This document shows, piece after piece, positions 61,061 through 64,000 of a stretch of DNA of 64,000 nt; within the stretch, counting starts at the first letter, position 1; each line of letters begins with the position of its first letter. The DNA is from Typhlomys cinereus. Taxonomy: Eukaryota > Chordata > Mammalia > Rodentia > Platacanthomyidae. The stretch spans positions 1,506,397 to 1,570,396 of the forward strand of contig JALPQD010000076.1 of assembly GCA_023101885.1 (NCBI GenBank), in the 5' to 3' direction. Under the pieces are notes generated by a model, which made no database searches, was not told where the DNA came from, and saw nothing but the letters and a program-made list of their open reading frames with translations. A program made the position numbers and the translations under genes.

Positions 61061-62799
61061 AGACCCCGGAAACCACAAGGCAGCTAAAGTGAAAGTAAAG
61101 GAACACACAGGAGCTGGGTCAGCAAGGTTTTGTTTGTTTGTTTGTTTTGCTTTTTTTTTTTAATGACACTTTATTCCCAACTTCCGGTACTGGAAAGGGA
61201 AAGCAGGCTGAAAGCACAAATAATGTGGCACCCCAGAAGCACTGCCAAGCTTTCTGAAGGTCACCAGGCAGCTGGCCTTCCCAGGGAGGCACCGTCCTGC
61301 AGGAATAGGCCTTATGCCCTCCACTGGCATCCACTGCAAACTAAATAAAACATGTCAAATAATGACCTCATTTCCAAAGCCTGTCTGAGTTCCAGAGGTC
61401 ACATGGCATGAGAACCCTGGGCAAGATGAGAGGAGACCAATGGAAACTCACCTGTTACCTGTTGCCCACCCTCTCTGAGCAACCCCTTTCCTGGTCTATT
61501 GGACACTCCCTGGCAGGGATGTGAGGATGTAATTGACCATCCTTTTATGCTTGGCACACAGTAAGTATTCACCAAATGTGTGATTGTCATATTAACGTGA
61601 ATATGAACATCATTCTAGGACTGTGCGTACAATTCTGCTTCAGTAGAAACAGCCTGGAGGCAGCTGGGGAGGGCCTAAGCACCAGGGTACCCTAACGAAA
61701 GTAACCAGCCCTTCTGGCACCTCCAGACGTTCTGGGGCAGGGAAGAAGGGCGACTGGGAGGAGATGTCTTCGTGGAGAGCTGACTGGAAAGGAAGAAAAA
61801 GAACCTGGGGTGCCCTGGTGCAAAGGAAGGTTCTGAGACCTGGTGTGGAGGGCAGCCACCGGCTCTGGCTGGCTGCAGGTAAAAGGAAGGAGCCTGGGAG
61901 AGACACAGGGGTCAGAGGTCCAGGCAGAGAGTCACAAATAAAGGAGGGGCCCAATAACCAGAGTGGAAAGAAAGTGATCAATTTAGGCCCCCTCCCCCCG
62001 TGGGCGGTGGGTGAAAATTAGAATACAGGATAAGCAGCAGCCCCACAGGCTTTAGAGGCTGGGGGAGGAGCAGAGAACAGGGTTGAGCCGCACATGGTGG
62101 GGTGCATAATTAACTGGCACCCAGAGAACAATGCTGTGAGGAAGTTTGAAAGGGGGGAGGGGGACGAAAAGAGAAAGGAAGCGTTTGCTAGGAAAGGTTG
62201 GGAAGAAATGAAAACGGTGAAATCCCTGTACTCTCCAAGTGTGTGATAAAGAGCCAAGAACTAATAGCACAGGAGGGACGAGAGGAGTCAGAAAACACTA
62301 GGCGACAAAAGAGGAGGCGAGGCGAGGAGAAAACCACCGGGATCGCGTGGATGTGACTCTGAGAAGCCCAGGTAGCAAGTGTGAATACATTCAAATTATT
62401 GTATATATCGCTACCATGACCCAACACTGGACAGTAAACCATCTTAAAAGGCAGAGGTTTTGCTCGCTTGCCTGCCTGCCTGCCCTTGGTTTGGGCTTAG
62501 AAGAAGGCTTTTCTTTCCCTGCCCTAGAAGAAATTTGTTCGGGTTCCCTAACTTCACACAGACCGCTGGGTGTCCCCGCCAGCACAGGTCACCTGAATTT
62601 CCCCCTGACGCCGGCCGCAGCGCTACCTTCCTGGGACTGGCAGGCATAACGTTTCCCACATCCTGAACAGAAAAGGGGCCAAACCAACTCTGCCAACTCA
62701 CTGTCTCCAAGTAAGTGATGACAAACTCCGAGTCCTAAAGTCTTTTGGAACGTGTCCCTAAGTAGAGACCCAGGCAGAAGCTTGCTTTCTAAGCCAAGT

Positions 62800-63445
62800 G
62801 TTCCAACCGCATCCCGGCCAATTTGGATACGTCGCCGCCCAAGAAAGGGAACTTCGGAGAGGCCACTGGCTACTAACCTTTGTCCATCGTCCAGGCGCAA
62901 CCCCGCAGCCGGCCCCGCGAGCAGGGAGCGACGGGTAGAGTTTCAGAGTAAATCCCTGACCGAGCCGGCTGAAAAACCGACCAGCAAAGCACCACTCGTG
63001 CGCCCTCTCCGGGCCGCGCAGCCGGGCGAGTCCAGCGCACCCAGCAACCACTGCCAGGCAGCGCGCACATGCAACCGTCCAACAGGTGGGCAGCTCCGGC
63101 GGACCCCCACGAACGGTTGGGAGCCGGACACTCTCAGATCACGAAAGTCCCCGGGGGCTCAGTTCTCTACGGCGCCCGCCCTACATCCCGCACCTCATCG
63201 GCCAGATCCGCGCGTAGCCTTACCTCGAAGGTACCCACTCGACCGAAGCTCCAAAACTGGTGTATCCAAGACGCTCCTGGACCCCAGAGCAGGTTCCAGC
63301 GTTGATCCAGCCCTGAGCTCGCCAGGTTCTGTGCGTCGGGGCCTCAGGGTAGGCGGCGGGCTGCACCGCCCCTGCTGAAAGCGCGAGCAGATTCTACCCG
63401 CCCGCGCGCTGCCGCTGGTTCCCCGGGGCCACGCCCCCGAGCCAA
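62800..63445 (-). promoter_or_regulatory. Spata13: CpG-island promoter and 5' UTR of the minus-strand gene
   Basis: GC content and CG dinucleotide density rise sharply compared with the AT-rich intron. There is no TATA box. A GC box (ccgcccc on the plus strand, an Sp1-type site on the minus strand) lies at 63366-63372, and another CCCGCCCG run near 63397. The predicted first exon ends inside the island at 62878, so transcription start sites are expected between about 62.9 and 63.4 kb. The long frames seen in both directions here reflect the lack of AT-rich stop codons and are not taken as genes. Confidence 0.7.
62878..62887 (-). CDS. Spata13: Start-codon end of exon 1: ten coding bases
   Basis: On the minus strand the CpG island contains GACGATGGACAAAG followed by GTTAGT. 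This gives an ATG with A at -3 and G at +4 (a strong Kozak context), then Asp, Lys and one base of the next codon, then a splice donor at 62877-62876. That single base fits the acceptor phase of the large exon at 13647 exactly, giving M-D-K-G-G-G-C-D-Y-R and 572 uninterrupted codons over both exons. The reading frame also stays open upstream to an ATG at 63070-63068 (weak context, T at -3), so a 61-residue N-terminal extension is possible if transcription starts far enough upstream. The join is inferred from frame, splice signals and island position. No transcript was seen. Confidence 0.62.
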
Positions 63446-63760
63446 CTGAAGGGGGGGCTAGCAACCCGAGGCCACACCCCGAGTTCATGTTACCCTAGGC
63501 CACTCCTCCACCTACCTTTTCTCCTCCCCGATCACACCCCCCAGCTGTGATCAGGGCCAGATCCCTTAGACCACGCCCTTGGTTTAGGACCACGTCCTCA
63601 CCCTAGCTTCTACTCAGGCCACGCCCCGACTCCACTGCCTTCTATCCTTCTGGCTCCTCCCTTTTCCCCAGCCACACCCCTGGCATCTTTTCCCCCTCAT
63701 CCTCAGGTTATGCCTCTTGTGCCTCTCAGTCGCTCCACCCCAAGCCACACTTCTCCCGTC
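63425..63760. promoter_or_regulatory. Array of CACCC/GC-type boxes upstream of the island
   Basis: The motif CCACRCCC and close variants recurs at 63429, 63471, 63532 (tcacacccc), 63571, 63590 (ccacgtcc), 63619 and 63672, with weaker forms at 63499, 63735 and 63745. The flanking sequence is C/T-rich. KLF and Sp family proteins bind such CACCC and GC boxes. The array lies just upstream of the predicted minus-strand promoter, so a proximal regulatory role is plausible, though not shown by sequence alone. Confidence 0.5.
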
Positions 63761-64000
63761 CCAGCTCATCCTCCTTATTTGCTTTTCACCCACTTCCCAG
63801 AAGATTATCCCCTGCTACGTCAGGGACCGCTCTCCCATACCAGCCACCCCAGCCACTCTGAGTACCCCATTCACAGATCGCCCCCGCCCAACTAGCTCTT
63901 CCCCTACTCCGGAGCTTTTAATTCCCAGGCCCTCCTAGAGTGTGAGCCGCTGCATCGCCTAGGCAACCTCCCAGACGCCCACTGCCCCACCTCCGCCTGT

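Larger units (their letters stand above)
13648..62877 (-). other. Spata13: Intron 1 of the minus-strand gene (49.2 kb)
   Basis: This is the predicted intron between the CpG-island first exon and the large coding exon. The donor is AAAG|GTTAGT at 62880-62872. The acceptor is a C/T-rich tract ending CTGCAG next to 13647, with a CTAA-type branch-site candidate about 27 bases upstream of the AG. The interior is AT-rich and repeat-dense, and no open frame in it looks like a conserved protein. An alternative first exon or a small internal exon within it cannot be excluded by eye. Confidence 0.55.

Noticed and set aside
62752..63378. A 208-codon plus-strand open frame through the CpG island
   Set aside because: It lies in GC-rich DNA where stop codons are rare, has Pro/Arg/Ser-biased composition with no recognisable domain, and overlaps the predicted exon on the other strand.
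1..64000. CRISPR array, prokaryotic defence system or plasmid-type module
   Set aside because: Direct repeats are microsatellites or SINEs, there is no spacer pattern, and all gene structure is of the vertebrate type.

Overview
The window is mammalian nuclear DNA, most likely from a myodont rodent. It is AT-rich and intron-like, and carries many (CA/GT)n and (GA/CT)n microsatellites. Its interspersed repeats are the rodent set: 7SL-derived B1, tRNA-derived ID, B2-superfamily, B3-like and B4-like SINEs, rodent-type L1 3' ends, and older L1 and LTR remnants. The youngest SINE family (30.3 and 44.4 kb) is a B2-type element with a body that does not match mouse B2 as I know it. This points to a non-murine lineage such as jerboas or blind mole-rats. 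That placement is inference.

Only one gene is supported, and it lies on the minus strand. A CpG island with no TATA box at about 62.8-63.45 kb holds the first exon. That exon ends with an ATG in a strong start context and ten coding bases (62887-62878), followed by a good splice donor. A 49.2-kb intron (62877-13648) leads to one large coding exon (13647-11942, 1706 bp) flanked by a textbook acceptor and donor. The two exons join in frame to give exactly 572 codons. The protein segment is Ser/Arg/Pro-rich and low in complexity, and I recognise it as the N-terminal extension of the long isoform of Spata13 (Asef2), a Rac1/Cdc42 guanine-nucleotide exchange factor. Its SH3, DH and PH domains would be encoded further along the minus strand, beyond position 1. 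The leftmost 11.9 kb is therefore the next intron, and I found no further exon in it.

By region: 1-11.9 kb is intron 2, rich in minus-strand B1 copies. 11.9-13.65 kb is the large exon, itself CpG-rich. 13.65-62.9 kb is intron 1, filled with SINEs (strongly biased to the plus strand beyond 20 kb), L1 3' ends in both orientations, an old L1 at 45.9-48.5 kb broken by three SINEs, and tandem repeats including a long GGAA tract. 62.8-63.45 kb is the promoter and CpG island. 63.4-64 kb is upstream DNA with a run of CACCC/GC-type boxes.

I saw no structural RNA gene, CRISPR array, prokaryotic system or viral gene. The points most worth a second look are the tiny start-codon exon joined across 49 kb, the CACCC-box array, the young SINE family with intact target-site duplications, the SINE orientation bias, and a 59-bp inverted duplication whose differences are all transitions.
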